NCBI GenBank assembly: GCA_033064195.1 | Contig: JARBJD010000078.1 | Span: forward strand, 62,001 to 126,000 | Direction: 5' to 3' | DNA: 64,000 bases | Source of the DNA: Blattamonas nauphoetae | Lineage: Eukaryota > Preaxostyla > Oxymonadida | Part shown: piece by piece, positions 33,101 through 42,962 of the stretch | Layout: every line of letters begins with the position of its first letter | Numbering within the stretch: position 1 is the first letter of the stretch | The notes under the pieces: model-generated | The model's input: the letters and a program-made list of their open reading frames with translations, nothing else | Told to the model about the DNA's origin: nothing | Databases searched by the model: none | Translations under genes and position numbers: made by a program

Positions 33101-36100
33101 TCAAGGCGACATGGGATATCTCGGAGATTTTCCAACTCTTCGATTCAATCGTCCGAACAGAAGAAAAAAAGAAAGAACAAACGAAGAAGAACAGAATGAA
33201 CTCAATGTGAGAATTGCGTCTGACAGAGTTCAAGTGGAGAGATTCTTCGGAAGACTCAAATGGCTGTGGCTTCGAATGGGAGGGAAATACACTGCTGGCG
33301 TCAAACATATCACGCAAGACTTCAAAAATGCGTGCTGGTTAACCAATATTCACCTCGAAAAAGGACACAATTACCGACTTCCAGACGATTTTCATGAGAG
33401 GGCTCTTTCGGCCTCTTCAAGAAAAGAATCACGAATTCCACGGAGAAAACAACTCTATCGAAAACATCAAGCCGAGATTGAGGACTTTGAGAATGATTAT
33501 GATCCAAGAACAACAGGATTCGATGGAGTCTTTGATATTTCAGATTCTGACTAAAATATTCATCACAATTCACAACACACACTTACTTTTTCTCAATTTT
33601 GTTGAAAAATGTTCTCAAAACGACGTTGAAGAGTCTTAAACTGTCATAAATGATAAAAACTCCCACATTCTTGTTTTTCATGTTTTTTTAGAAATATTTG
33701 ATTTGTTTTCTGTGTCTAATTCTTTAGACAACGTCTTGCTGTTAGGCCCACATTCTGGGCATCCTCATTCTGTTTCCTGGCGACTGACATTCACTTCGAC
33801 ACTTGGGGAGGACCATATTAGCGCGAGCCCATGAAATCCTACCCGACCCAAGTTCCATGAATGATGTCTGCGGACAGCGAGAGGGGAACCAATATCCAAG
33901 CAAGAGCGACTTACAGTCGCTGTCACGTGGGTTCGCGGATCAAGGACGAAATTACACTCTTTCATTTCACATACTTTTTCTTTATTATCCTTTGCTCTAC
34001 ATCTGCTAGTATTCGACAAACCCGAAAAAGTGGTTGATCTTGCGTGAAGTGAAAATGAAAAAGAGAATGGGTTAATCTCCAATGCCCACCAAGTGTTCCT
34101 CATTATCAACAATGAGTCGAGGATCCATTATTGACAAGAATTCAATCAATGATCATTATCAGCGTCAAGAGTGAAGATCTAATTGGATGAGTGGATCCTG
34201 CTACCATATGCTTCTACTGACAAGTCTCGGTTTGTCAACTGTTTCAATATGAGTTTTTTTCAGGTTCTCTTTCATTTTGAAGCCAGAAATTCTCTGTTGT
34301 CAATAGATCTAGACATGGTGGAAACAAGTTCATTGGTGATCATGATTGTTTGACTATTAAACCGTAATGAGTGTTTGATTAGTTTCTGTTTGGTGTTTTG
34401 AAGTGATTACCTTCGATATTGGAATCTATCACGGAATCCACTGGCGGATTTGTTCAACGAATGTATGTCCTCTGTCCTTCTCATTGAAGTCCTGATTACT
34501 TCTGCCACGATTTCAAGAAGCTCAGAATCGTGGTTTAACCTTTGAGGATTCATCTTGCAAGGGGTACGACAGACCAACCAGCCATCTTTTTTGGAAGGAT
34601 CTCTTTCTTCACATGTGGTTTTGGTTTTCATCTTGCTTGAGTCAACAAAAGGGGAAAAGAGAATGGAAAGAGAAGGACAGACTTTTTTTGAGAGTATACA
34701 AGGAACCATTCGATGGTATTTTCAAGTCCTTTTTGTGGGGGTTTTGATTCGTTCATTTTCAACTCCACACCTGTTCTTCACTGTTTTCCTTCATTTCTGA
34801 ATCGATACCTGCTCTCAATTTAAGATTTATTTATCCCATTTCACAGAAAACATTCTCATTTGTTTTGTCCAGCGGTTCTCAACTTTCTGGGTCAGATCAC
34901 GTGTCCCGTTTTCCTGGAAAAAAGGAGGAATGTCGAATAGCTGGATCGACATGAAGTGGTGACAAAAAGAGAATAAAGGGAAAAGAAAAGGCTAATATTG
35001 TGTGACACAATCGCGAAATCATGTGATGGCGACTGTACATCGAGATGACACAGAACCTACTTGAGGTAAGTTCAATTCAAATACGTAGGGGCGTCGCCGA
35101 CGGTTATAGTGAGAATTTTGGAAAAATTTCGATATAAGGGTCGGATCGACTTCGAATTTTTTAAAAGAGTTTTTCTTCAATAATTTGTTTCTTTTCGTAC
35201 TAATGACAAGTTATAAATGAGGAAACACGATGAAATGAATCAATTCGACGAAAGTTTGTCAAGATCAACCTGAAAAAAATGTTATGGGGTGAGAACTCGA
35301 GTGAAGTGTGGTTTATTCGGTTTTTCTGCTGTTTATTCGGTTTTCACAAGGTATCTCGAGTTAAGTTGCGTTAACCGAATTGCCCTTCGTGATCACGAGT
35401 TTTCCCATTATACACGGGTTGGGTCTAATGTTGATTTGAATGTCAATCAACATGGGAGGATCGGAAGGAAACTCTCGTCAAGGCTTGCCCTCTCTCGATT
35501 TGAAAGTGAGATGAGGATGAAGGGACGAGAGGTGAGCACAATGAGGACCAAAGTGGGGGAGGGCTGGTCGAGGAGACAGTGGTGCGGGTGATTGATCGCC
35601 AAGCCCTCCTCCTCTGTTTCTTGTCTTCATCTTTAACCAGAACTTGTTCTCCAGGAGGTGCCAGTCCCGATGGGGGTCACGGCCTAGTCTCTCATTTCTT
35701 GGAAGGAAGAGCGAAAAGGCTTACTCCTTTTTTACTTCTCTCTCTTTTAGCTTTCCTTTCAACACTCGCTGTGTTGAGGAGCCCTCGTTTGGGCTTGGAG
35801 TGACCAAGGGGAACTCCTCCAAGACAAACGAGTGCTCCTCAACCTGCAACTCTGCCACACAACCTGGCAAGTTCTGGCTTTTTCACTTCACCTCGTCTCA
35901 TTAGACCATTTGGCAAGTTTTTGTTCCCTGTTAGGGATTTCTTGCCCACATAACCTTTTTTGTTTTCCTCAACAGCCCTCTTCGGAGGGCAAAACCAACC
36001 TGTGAACTTTTAGTTCCCCGTTGGGTAATTCGGAAACAGATAAAACCTTTTTATTTTGTTTCTTTGAATCTTTTTATCGGCCAGCCCACTTCGAGGTACT

Positions 36101-37835
36101 CGCTGTGTTGAGGAGCACTCGTTTGTCTTGGAGCTTTCTTTCAGATTCGAAATCGCCCTCGTTCGTTCGCTCCTCGCTTTCCTCTGAAATCCCTTCTTTC
36201 GTGATCACGCAATTTGGAGATTGGTCTTCGTGTGCTGGATTGGAATCAGTGTGTTTCATTCTTTCATCTTCTTCATTTGTTTTCAGTGTTGTTCTTGCAT
36301 GGAATCACTCTTCTTCGAACCTGAAATCGTCGACTCGCTTTTTTTCCGACACGAAGACTTCATCCTTTCCACGTTCACCCAAATCGGGAAATCATCGCCT
36401 CCACCAGCAATTATCACCACTTTGGCTCGGATTTCTCTCTTTCCTCATCTCGGAATCGCCTATTGTTCTCTCAAAGCTCTTTACATTGTCATCTATCGAT
36501 ATCCATCTGCTCTCACACTCCTCCCCTCACTCATCATCCCATTATCTTCCCCAAACCAACAATATTCTGGTCTTTCATTCCTTTCTGCTCTGACAAAGAA
36601 ACTCCGAATCGTTTTCTTCGAATTCCAACAGAATCTTCCAACCAATCCTTCACGCATCCCAAATTTCATCCAGATCACGAAGGATGATCCTTTTTACATA
36701 AAATATTCCCTTTACTTCTGCATTGATGCGTTCTTTCTCCCACTACACCTTCTGAAAACAACTCCTTCAATCGAAGTGTGCTTCTCATCTTTTTCATCGT
36801 TTCTCATCATTTCAGGTTGATTCTGAGACCATCCAAGAATTGATTCTCTATGTTAAAGAAACTCTCACAGCGATTCTCACGAACATTTCAACCATCGACA
36901 ATCTCATCGCTTCTCTTCCTTCCGACTCTTTTCCAACCACTCCATCTGTTTCTGGAGTTGAGATCCAAATGATTGATTCTCTCCAACAACTTCGACATGA
37001 GTGTGAAATCTTTGTGATCAATGGATGGGGTTTCATTGCCCAAGTGACATTCCAAATCACAGATCCCCACAAAACTGCCTTCCAAACAATCATCCTCGAC
37101 GATCCATCCTTCCCTGACTTCATTCTCGACTCTCTCAAACTCAACCACAAAGACATCAGGAAGAACACCCTCATCGCCATCACAAACATTGTTTTTCACT
37201 TTCGATGGATGAAGCAACAGCTCATGACTGCGAATCTTGTTGGGAGGATGCTTGAAGCAATCGATTTTGTGTCTCTTCCTCTCTCCGAATCCAAAACTCT
37301 TTTCGTTCTCACCAAACTCATCTCCTTCATGTTTAATCCGATTGGAGACAACGCAAATGCACGCTTCGAACAATATCCGCTCATTCGTGTTTCTGTGTTC
37401 GAGCCAGCCAAACACTTCATCACATTCATCTTCCACAATTCGAACACACTCATTCTGAAGGACGAAGACAAAACGCAACACGAGACACAACTCTGTTGGA
37501 TCCACACTTTCATCAAAAACATGGAACTCCGTTCAGACGAGATCGATGCAGACTTTGTGTCAGAACTTGTGAAGTGGGAAATGCGAACGATGGTCGAGAT
37601 GGAGAACGAAGAGAGTTTTAAGATTGTCTTCGGGAGCATGCAGAACAGAACTTCAGAATGGAATCGAGACAAACGAGAGCAGCAGAAGAGACGAGAAGTG
37701 GTTTTGAGAGAAGAAGGGTGGGACGATGTGTTTGAACTGCGAGTGGTGGGGATCGATGTGGACACAAATCAACACGTGAAGGATTCCGCGAGAAGGTTCA
37801 GAAAGGAAGTGGCATTGAATGCAGACGAGCTTTGA
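27171..37835 (+). CDS. Family F copy 1: multi-exon helical-repeat protein with 8.4 kb of elements in one intron
   Basis: Proposed exons: 27171-27176 (uncertain), 27209-27322, 27358-27448, 27515-27609, 27657-27687, 36145-36248, 36287-36775, 36816-37835. They total 1950 nt (649 aa), one frame. Normal introns are 32-66 nt. The intron 27688-36144 is huge because two transposons sit in it, with TSD GCTTTCTT. The fourth copy at 52 kb shows the uninterrupted 72-nt version. The protein has an N-terminal DDFRAVCSEW block, CCSCMESLFFEPEIVDSLF, a helical middle, and a C-terminal RTSEWNRDKREQQKRREV helix followed by GWDDVFELRVVGID. Whether so long an intron is still spliced is unknown; an ATG at 36299 could give a shorter product. 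Confidence 0.7.
32045..33554 (+). CDS. DDE (DDE_Tnp_4-like) transposase, two exons
   Basis: Exons 32045-32139 and 32183-33554 join in frame to 488 aa; the intron is 43 nt, GTGTGAG...TTGAAG. N-terminal Ser/Pro-rich tail; a helix-turn-helix near residues 165-205 (DELVVYLEWLSSTVKINRLA). The DDE core carries ALYIDATT (first D), SDCVAGSIHDVALL (second), QGDMGYLG (conserved GDxGY) and VERFFGRLKWLW (final E). This is the PF13359-type IS5/Harbinger fold. The frame is intact, so an active enzyme is plausible. The C-terminus is basic then acidic. Confidence 0.9.
33914..35035. mobile_element. Tc1/mariner-like non-autonomous element (1122 bp)
   Basis: Inserted downstream of the transposase gene in Harbinger copy 1. 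Ends are CAGTCGCTGTCACGTG and the inverse of CAGTCGCCATCACATG, flanked by TA duplications (33912-33913, 35036-35037). Copy 2 of the transposon shows the empty site with a single TA near 51835. The CAGT terminus and TA target are Tc1/mariner hallmarks. No transposase frame is seen inside. Confidence 0.9.
35818..36132. mobile_element. Element B: 315-bp MITE abutting element A
   Basis: Inverted ends of 26 bp begin TCCAAGACAAACGAGTGC. It directly follows element A with no duplication between them. Its right arm extends over the same inner sequence (CACAGCGAGTACCTCGAAG) as the left arm of element A, so the two are kin. No coding capacity. Confidence 0.75.
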
Positions 37836-37924
37836 TGAAAGTTGGTTGTCAGTGGACCCGCAGCCAACACCAGACCTGATCTCGTCGGTTGTGAAATGAT
37901 TGTCCCGTCAGTGTGTGAGAACGA

Positions 37925-38824
37925 TGTCGGATGATTGTGTTTCTGAGCTGTCTGGACAATAAAACTGGTCTCATCTTGGCTGACCCTACACGTCAAACGT
38001 TGCCCATTCTCCAACCATCCCGAAGACATGATGGTTGGAACAGCGACGCTCGATCTGGCTGGTCTGATGTTGGCTGGGGCAGCGCGGCAGACGTTGTACA
38101 TCCGAGAGGATGGGAAGGAGAGAGGACGCGTGCTGGGGTGTGTGACAGTAGCACTGACACTGAAGCTTCGGCAGGAGTCGGCAGAGAGGCTGAAGTTGGG
38201 AGGAGGAAATGCGTCAGTGGCGGCTTTCGTGCAGTGCCCGACGATCACACCGACGTCGGACACTTTCGTTGAGGTGGAAGTGGAGCCGACAGAGAATGAA
38301 GTGAAAGGCGAGACGGCGGATGGGCTGCAACTTGGACCGGTTCCTGTGAAGCAGAAAGTGAAGTTGGCGAAAGTGGTTGACTCGGCAGCGATTCTTGACA
38401 AGTGCGTGCATGTGTCATTCGAAGTGAAGGCGATCGAGTTCAACGACATCTCGCCGTTCTATCATGGGAATGTGCTGACGTGACAGTTCCTGAGCGAGGA
38501 CGAAGAGAGCAACACGTCGGTGTCACAGAAGAACGAGAAGAAGCGGCTGCTGGACAAGGACCAGCTGAACAAGCTGCATAAGACAAAGATGGTGATGAAG
38601 GTGTATGGACATGCGGCGTCGTTCTCTTTGGATGCGCAGAATGAGGCAGAGAAGACATTGGCTCGGATGAAGTTGTAGCTTGAGATCGAAAAGAAGAAGA
38701 AGCTCACGAGCGACTTCACAAAGCAGCAGAGGACGGAAGATGTGGAGAAGATTGAGAGGAAGATTGAGGAGCTGGAGAAGAAGAAGGAAGAGCTTTCGAA
38801 GAGTAAGAGTTGCGAGATCTTTTA
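37925..38824 (+). pseudogene. Fragment of a C2-domain/coiled-coil protein
   Basis: Frames encode ADPTRQTLPILQPS, then VGTATLDLAGLMLAGAARQ, REDGKERGRVLGCVTVALTL (C2-like C-terminal strands), a linker, and a coiled-coil tail (KIERKIEELEKKKEELSK). A one-base frame change lies near 38030, and in-frame stops occur near 38481 and 38676. It has no start or promoter and is wedged between family F copy 1 and fragment copy 2. The original function probably involved Ca/phospholipid or protein binding by the C2 domain, by family knowledge. Confidence 0.55.
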
Positions 38825-38859
38825 GTTCGGGTTAGTCTTGGTCAGTTTTCATCCTTCCT

Positions 38860-39254
38860 CCCAACTCTTCTTTTGCGAACCTCTCCGCGAATCGAAGTGT
38901 GTTTTTCACACTTTCCTTCATTTTTCGTCGTTTCAGGTTGATTCTGAGATCATTCGAGATTTTATTCTCTTTATGAGAGAAGCACTCACAGCGATTCTCA
39001 CGAACATTTCGAACATCAACACTCTCATCGCTTCTCTTCCCTCCGACTCTTCTCCAACCACCCCATTGGTTTCTGAAGTTCTCACAACAATCACAGATTA
39101 TCTGGAACTTCTTCGAACGAAGTGTGAAGTGTTAGTGATCTTTTCGTGGCAGTTCTTCATCAGAATGGCGTGCATCATCGCAGATCCCCGCGAATCTTCC
39201 TTCCAAGAAATCATACTCAATGATACATCCGTCCGCAGTCTCCGCTTGATATGA
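38860..39254 (+). pseudogene. Family F copy 2: fragment (last-intron region and start of last exon)
   Basis: The sequence picks up the family at the end of its penultimate exon (SPRIE), has the matching short intron ending at 38936, and then the last exon (VDSEIIRDFILFMREALTAI) as far as the DPRESSFQEIILND block. After that the homology stops and the frame ends at 39254. All 5' exons and the C-terminal RTSEW helix are missing. Confidence 0.75.
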
Positions 39255-39399
39255 TTTCTTGAACATTGCCATCAAAACTGTCATTTTCAACCAGAATTCG
39301 ATATTGAAGACTCTTCTTTTGGATAATGACATTCCATGTGTGTTGACTACTGGTTTCTTCTGATCAAAGTTGTTCTACAGACACCCATTCATTCTTTCT

Positions 39400-39898
39400 A
39401 CTCATCAAATATTTCGTCTATCGTCTCTTACGGAGACTTGATGACTTCAGAACTGTCTATGCAGAACGATGGACAAACTCAGAAACACATTAATTGTGAA
39501 ACAGGATGCAAAAGAGTCTGTGACTCGGCTCAACTTTTCTCTCCCTCTTCCACTCAGTCGGACGACACATCCCTTCTCAGTTTGTTACAAAATGAGTATG
39601 AAAACGAGATTTCTGACACACTCCGAGAGTTGCAGAAAGTGGCATCTGGTGTGCGATCGAACTTTCTTCATCGATTTGTTGATTGTTTCGGATGTGTCAC
39701 AGAACGTAAGAAGGATGACTCTTTTGATAACTGGGGCGACTATTTAAATCCTTTGTGTTGTGTCGCACACTCATCTGAACTTGTGGTCTCGTTTTCTCTT
39801 TTGTTGATTGTTGATTGTGGCTTTGATTTCAGGCAGAACTGATGAAATTGGTTTCGATTCTTTGTTTGTGGTTTTCTTGGTTGTGATGATGGATGTCT
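39400..39898 (+). pseudogene. Family F copy 3: 5' exons, left of a retroelement
   Basis: Matches the family from the DDFRTVYAE region through TLRELQKVAS, the GTGTG intron, the KKDDSFDNWGDYL exon, the GTCTC intron and the AELMKLVSIL exon. Homology ends in the next intron at about 39898, where the DIRS-like element begins. The first exon is frame-scrambled relative to copy 1. The matching 3' part resumes at about 45841. Confidence 0.75.
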
Positions 39899-40012
39899 GG
39901 ACCGCCCTTCCAGTAGGTCCATTACGAAACCTGGGGCTCCTCTCAGAATGAGAATAGGTGTGATCAATAATAAAGTTGTTATGGGTTAGGCCTGGTCAAT
40001 ACGATTCTACAA

Positions 40013-41245
40013 ATGCAATCAGCCAACGATTCGAGCCAACAGGATCCCTCTCATGGTTCAAGCGACTCTGAAGTGCTTGACTCTCCACTAATTCTTCACC
40101 CCGATCGAGTTCTAAGACGTAATAAGCATCCCGTTCAAAAGGGTCAGAATTCTCGGGAAAGTCGAAACAAACACCGACATCACCACCACAGTGCAAAGAC
40201 CGATCGTCATAGACGGTCAAATTCGTCATCGTCGTCACCCTCCGAAGCGTCGTACATCCAGAAGAAGAAATGGGAACATCCCAAAAAATCCAGTCAAAAA
40301 AGTTCAAAGAAACGGAGACACGAATCAGAACGGAGAAGGGCAATTGAAGAGGTCATGGAATCAACCTCATCATCTTCAGACTCAACGTCGGGATCCATAC
40401 CCATCAGGAAGGAGAAGCGAAGACATGCTGATAAATCTCTCAAAAGAAGGTCAAGGACTTCGAAGCACAAGACTAAACCTAAGAAAACAAGTGTTGACGA
40501 ACATCGAAAGAAACTAGTTCGTCAGAGAAGCAAAAATCGCCATTATCATGGAGATGACGAACTCCTTGTCAAACTCGAAAAACTTCAAAAACTCGATCGC
40601 GAAAATGAAACTATATCTTCGGAACGTGATATCGTGGCACATAAAACGAGTTTACTCAAAAAGCTGAAGGAAAGAGACCATAAATTCAACAAAACATGGC
40701 TCGAATCTGTTGCGTCAAATCATAGACGAGATCGACTATCGGCAAGGACAGCGATCACCAAGTCACTTTTCAACATCGATCAGACAATCATAATCTCGGT
40801 TTCAGACGGACAATTAGTCACAACATTACGAAATCGAGCCCTTGCCACAGCCACGGAGTCTTCACTCACAACAGTCGCTCTCCTCATCGATCTCCATCGC
40901 CAGATGGAACAACTCTTGCCAAGGAACAATATATTGGATACAATCGAAGAATGCATCATACTCTCAGCTGACTCGGCGACCCGCTCCAACCTCGCCGCGT
41001 ATTTCACTGACAATACTGCAGTGGACTTTGCGAAACGGCTAGAAATCTCTCTTCCCTTCAACCCAAATGGTTCATGCGCGCAGCAAGTCTTCCCACCGCA
41101 CTCGTCGCCAACACCATCACCAGCTCCATTCGTTCCACAACATTCGAGCCAGGTTTTTGCTCAGAGGGGGACAGGAGTGCCCCCTGCCAAATCCAACACT
41201 CCTCGCTTCAACAAACCGCGGCCCAATACCCAATCTGGACGATAA
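40013..41245 (+). CDS. Gag-like region of the DIRS-like retroelement
   Basis: 410-codon frame from an ATG at 40013. It is very rich in Ser, Arg, Lys and His in the first half (SSSSPSEASYIQKKKWE). A more helical region follows (LVKLEKLQKLDRENE, LATATESSLTTVALLIDLHR) that could mediate self-assembly, then a Pro/Gln-rich tail. It overlaps the following RT frame by about 170 bases, a common arrangement in these elements. No zinc knuckle seen. Confidence 0.6.
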   Translation: MQSANDSSQQDPSHGSSDSEVLDSPLILHPDRVLRRNKHPVQKGQNSRESRNKHRHHHHSAKTDRHRRSNSSSSSPSEASYIQKKKWEHPKKSSQKSSKKRRHESERRRAIEEVMESTSSSSDSTSGSIPIRKEKRRHADKSLKRRSRTSKHKTKPKKTSVDEHRKKLVRQRSKNRHYHGDDELLVKLEKLQKLDRENETISSERDIVAHKTSLLKKLKERDHKFNKTWLESVASNHRRDRLSARTAITKSLFNIDQTIIISVSDGQLVTTLRNRALATATESSLTTVALLIDLHRQMEQLLPRNNILDTIEECIILSADSATRSNLAAYFTDNTAVDFAKRLEISLPFNPNGSCAQQVFPPHSSPTPSPAPFVPQHSSQVFAQRGTGVPPAKSNTPRFNKPRPNTQSGR

Positions 41246-42675
41246 GCCTGCGCCAAGCTCCACATTCACAGACTCGAATCACCGGCAGCCTCCTTCGGCG
41301 AGTCAACGAATGGGAGAAGATTGGAGGGAAGGAACGTGTTCTGGCAGGGGTGAAGTGGGAATGGAAAGACGAGTCATCGAAAACAAGACTTGCTCGACTC
41401 CACCCAGCTCGGTCCTTCAAGGGAAGCAGGGAACAAGAACAAGAATACCAGCGACTGCTGGAACAAGAACTGGAGGAGGGTGTGGTAAGTCGGATCGAGG
41501 AGGGAGACGCGAAGCTGATCTTACCAACATTCCTAGTTCCAAAATCCAATGGCAAGTTTCGAAAGGTGTTGGACGCCAGCAGACTCAACTCGGAAATTCT
41601 GACCCCGCATTTCAAGATGGAAACCATCTCAACAGCGCTGGCATGCACAACCAAGGAAAGTTTCTTCACAACAGTCGACATTCGATCAGCCTTCAGTCAC
41701 TTGACCGTCCCTCCCAACCTTCAGAAATATCTCTGCTTCAAGTTTCGCGGGACGACATATACTTACGCGGGCATGCCATTCGGAATATCGGTTGCTCCGC
41801 GTCTATTCTCAAAAGTGATGAAGATTGCAATCAAGACTCTCAGAACGAGCCTGAACATTCCAATCGTGTTCTACATAGACGACGTCCTCCTGATCTCGCC
41901 CTCAAGGGAGGAAGCGGAGAAGAATACAAAAGAAGCATGTGTTTTCCTGCATTCACTGGGTTTCCACCTGGCTTGGGACAAATGCCAGCTAAACCCAACT
42001 CAAACCATCACCTTCTTGGGATGGACACTCTCTGCACCCCAACAGTCGATTCAAATACCGTCATCTCGGCGAGTATCGTTGCTCAAGTCAGTCTCAGCAA
42101 CAATCTCGAAATCTCTGCTTCGTCAAACATTCCCCGTCAGAGAACTAGCTGCTCTCGTGGGCCGACTCTCTTTCCTCCGCACCTCGATCAGGGAGGCAAG
42201 TTTATACCTCGTGAAATTGCAGAAGATGAAGGATTCGGCAGTGAAACTCAGAGGATGGAATGCAAAGGTGACGCTGAACCCGTCCATCCTTGGGGAATTG
42301 ACATTTTGGAAGATGTCGATTTCCAAAAACAGACCGACATGCTTTGCCTCAAAACCAGTCCAAGCTACAATCACAACCGATGCAAGTCCGGTCGGTTGGG
42401 GAGCTGTTCTCCAATTCGGAGCAAGGCAGACGATGTTCAGCGGATCTTGGACAGAGGTCGAGGCAACACACTCCAGCAATTGGAAGGAGACGATGGCGAT
42501 TCACCATGCCTTCATCAGGGCGTCTCCGCACCTCCAGAAGAATCGTTTACAATCAATTGCTGTCAAGTCGGACAACACCACTGCTGTCTGGAACCTGAGG
42601 AAACAGAGGGCTTGCCAAAAGCTTGTGACGGCGACAAGACTGACACTCAAGACCATCCTGAGGATCGGCTTATAG
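41074..42675 (+). CDS. Reverse transcriptase/RNase H region of the DIRS-like retroelement
   Basis: RT fingers and palm: LPTFLVPKSNGKFRKVLDAS, FFTTVDIRSAFSHL, YAGMPFGISVAPRLFSKVM and the catalytic FYIDDVLLI; thumb: FLGWTLS. The RNase H-like part includes ITTDASPVGWGAVL, HSSNWKETMAIHHA and VKSDNTTAVWNL. This RT-RH order and spacing is typical of DIRS-type elements. The region is interrupted at 42673 by the hAT-like insertion. Element fossil; no host function implied. Confidence 0.85.
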   Translation: MRAASLPTALVANTITSSIRSTTFEPGFCSEGDRSAPCQIQHSSLQQTAAQYPIWTISLRQAPHSQTRITGSLLRRVNEWEKIGGKERVLAGVKWEWKDESSKTRLARLHPARSFKGSREQEQEYQRLLEQELEEGVVSRIEEGDAKLILPTFLVPKSNGKFRKVLDASRLNSEILTPHFKMETISTALACTTKESFFTTVDIRSAFSHLTVPPNLQKYLCFKFRGTTYTYAGMPFGISVAPRLFSKVMKIAIKTLRTSLNIPIVFYIDDVLLISPSREEAEKNTKEACVFLHSLGFHLAWDKCQLNPTQTITFLGWTLSAPQQSIQIPSSRRVSLLKSVSATISKSLLRQTFPVRELAALVGRLSFLRTSIREASLYLVKLQKMKDSAVKLRGWNAKVTLNPSILGELTFWKMSISKNRPTCFASKPVQATITTDASPVGWGAVLQFGARQTMFSGSWTEVEATHSSNWKETMAIHHAFIRASPHLQKNRLQSIAVKSDNTTAVWNLRKQRACQKLVTATRLTLKTILRIGL

Positions 42676-42701
42676 TGAGGAGCAATTGTCCGGACAAGGT
42701 G

Positions 42702-42729
42702 AGGCGCTGTCCGTCCTCGGACAGCGCCT
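42702..42729. other. Perfect 12-bp hairpin near the hAT-like left end
   Basis: AGGCGCTGTCCG, a 4-base loop TCCT, then CGGACAGCGCCT. It lies 30 bases inside the element terminus and contains the TGTCC subterminal box, so it may be a transposase-binding or end-protection structure (inference). Confidence 0.7.
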
Positions 42730-42962
42730 AATTAGGAGGTCACCACTCGTAAGTCGCAACGATGGGCTTGATCAACCAATTCTTTCTGTAGACGACTAAA
42801 CCCAGGAATTAATAAAGTAATGACGAAAGCAATAAGAGTGAAATAGGAAGGTTACATGTGGATGCGTGAAAATGAGGAAGAAAAAGCAATTTAAGAGGAT
42901 GAGGTGGGAAAGTGACGTTTTGGAGTGTGGATAGGCTGTGATGACCGTGCGAAGGGGCAAGA

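Larger units (their letters stand above)
31796..35426 (+). mobile_element. Harbinger/IS5-like DNA transposon, copy 1 (3.6 kb, transposase frame intact)
   Basis: Inverted ends begin AGACCCAACCCG and extend imperfectly for about 170 bp, rich in CTCGAG and AACCGA boxes. AAT flanks both sides (31793-31795, 35427-35429), a likely 3-bp TSD. It carries one intron-containing transposase gene. A second copy at 49723-52224 is nearly identical but lacks a 1122-bp internal insertion, so the native length is about 2.5 kb. No second Myb-like ORF of classical Harbinger elements was found. Confidence 0.9.
27740..35817. mobile_element. Element A: 8.1-kb TIR element, unclassified, host to nested transposons
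   Basis: Perfect inverted ends of about 54 bp begin GGAGTTCCCCTTGGTCACTC. The 8-bp target duplication GCTTTCTT (27732-27739 and 36133-36140) encloses element A together with the adjacent element B. Bases 27816-31790 hold only short broken frames that I cannot assign. No transposase, integrase, polymerase or capsid gene was recognised. Bases 31796-35426 are a nested Harbinger-like transposon. Stripped of that insertion, element A is about 4.4 kb. Confidence 0.75.

Noticed and set aside
22417-35817. Polinton/Maverick identity for elements A and C
   Set aside because: TIRs exist, but no DNA polymerase B, integrase, protease or capsid coding region was recognised, and the TSD is 8 bp rather than 5-6.
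41067-42731. 554-codon frame overlapping the RT region
   Set aside because: It is an alternative frame of the RT/RNase H sequence with no recognisable motifs; the RT motifs are all in the other frame.
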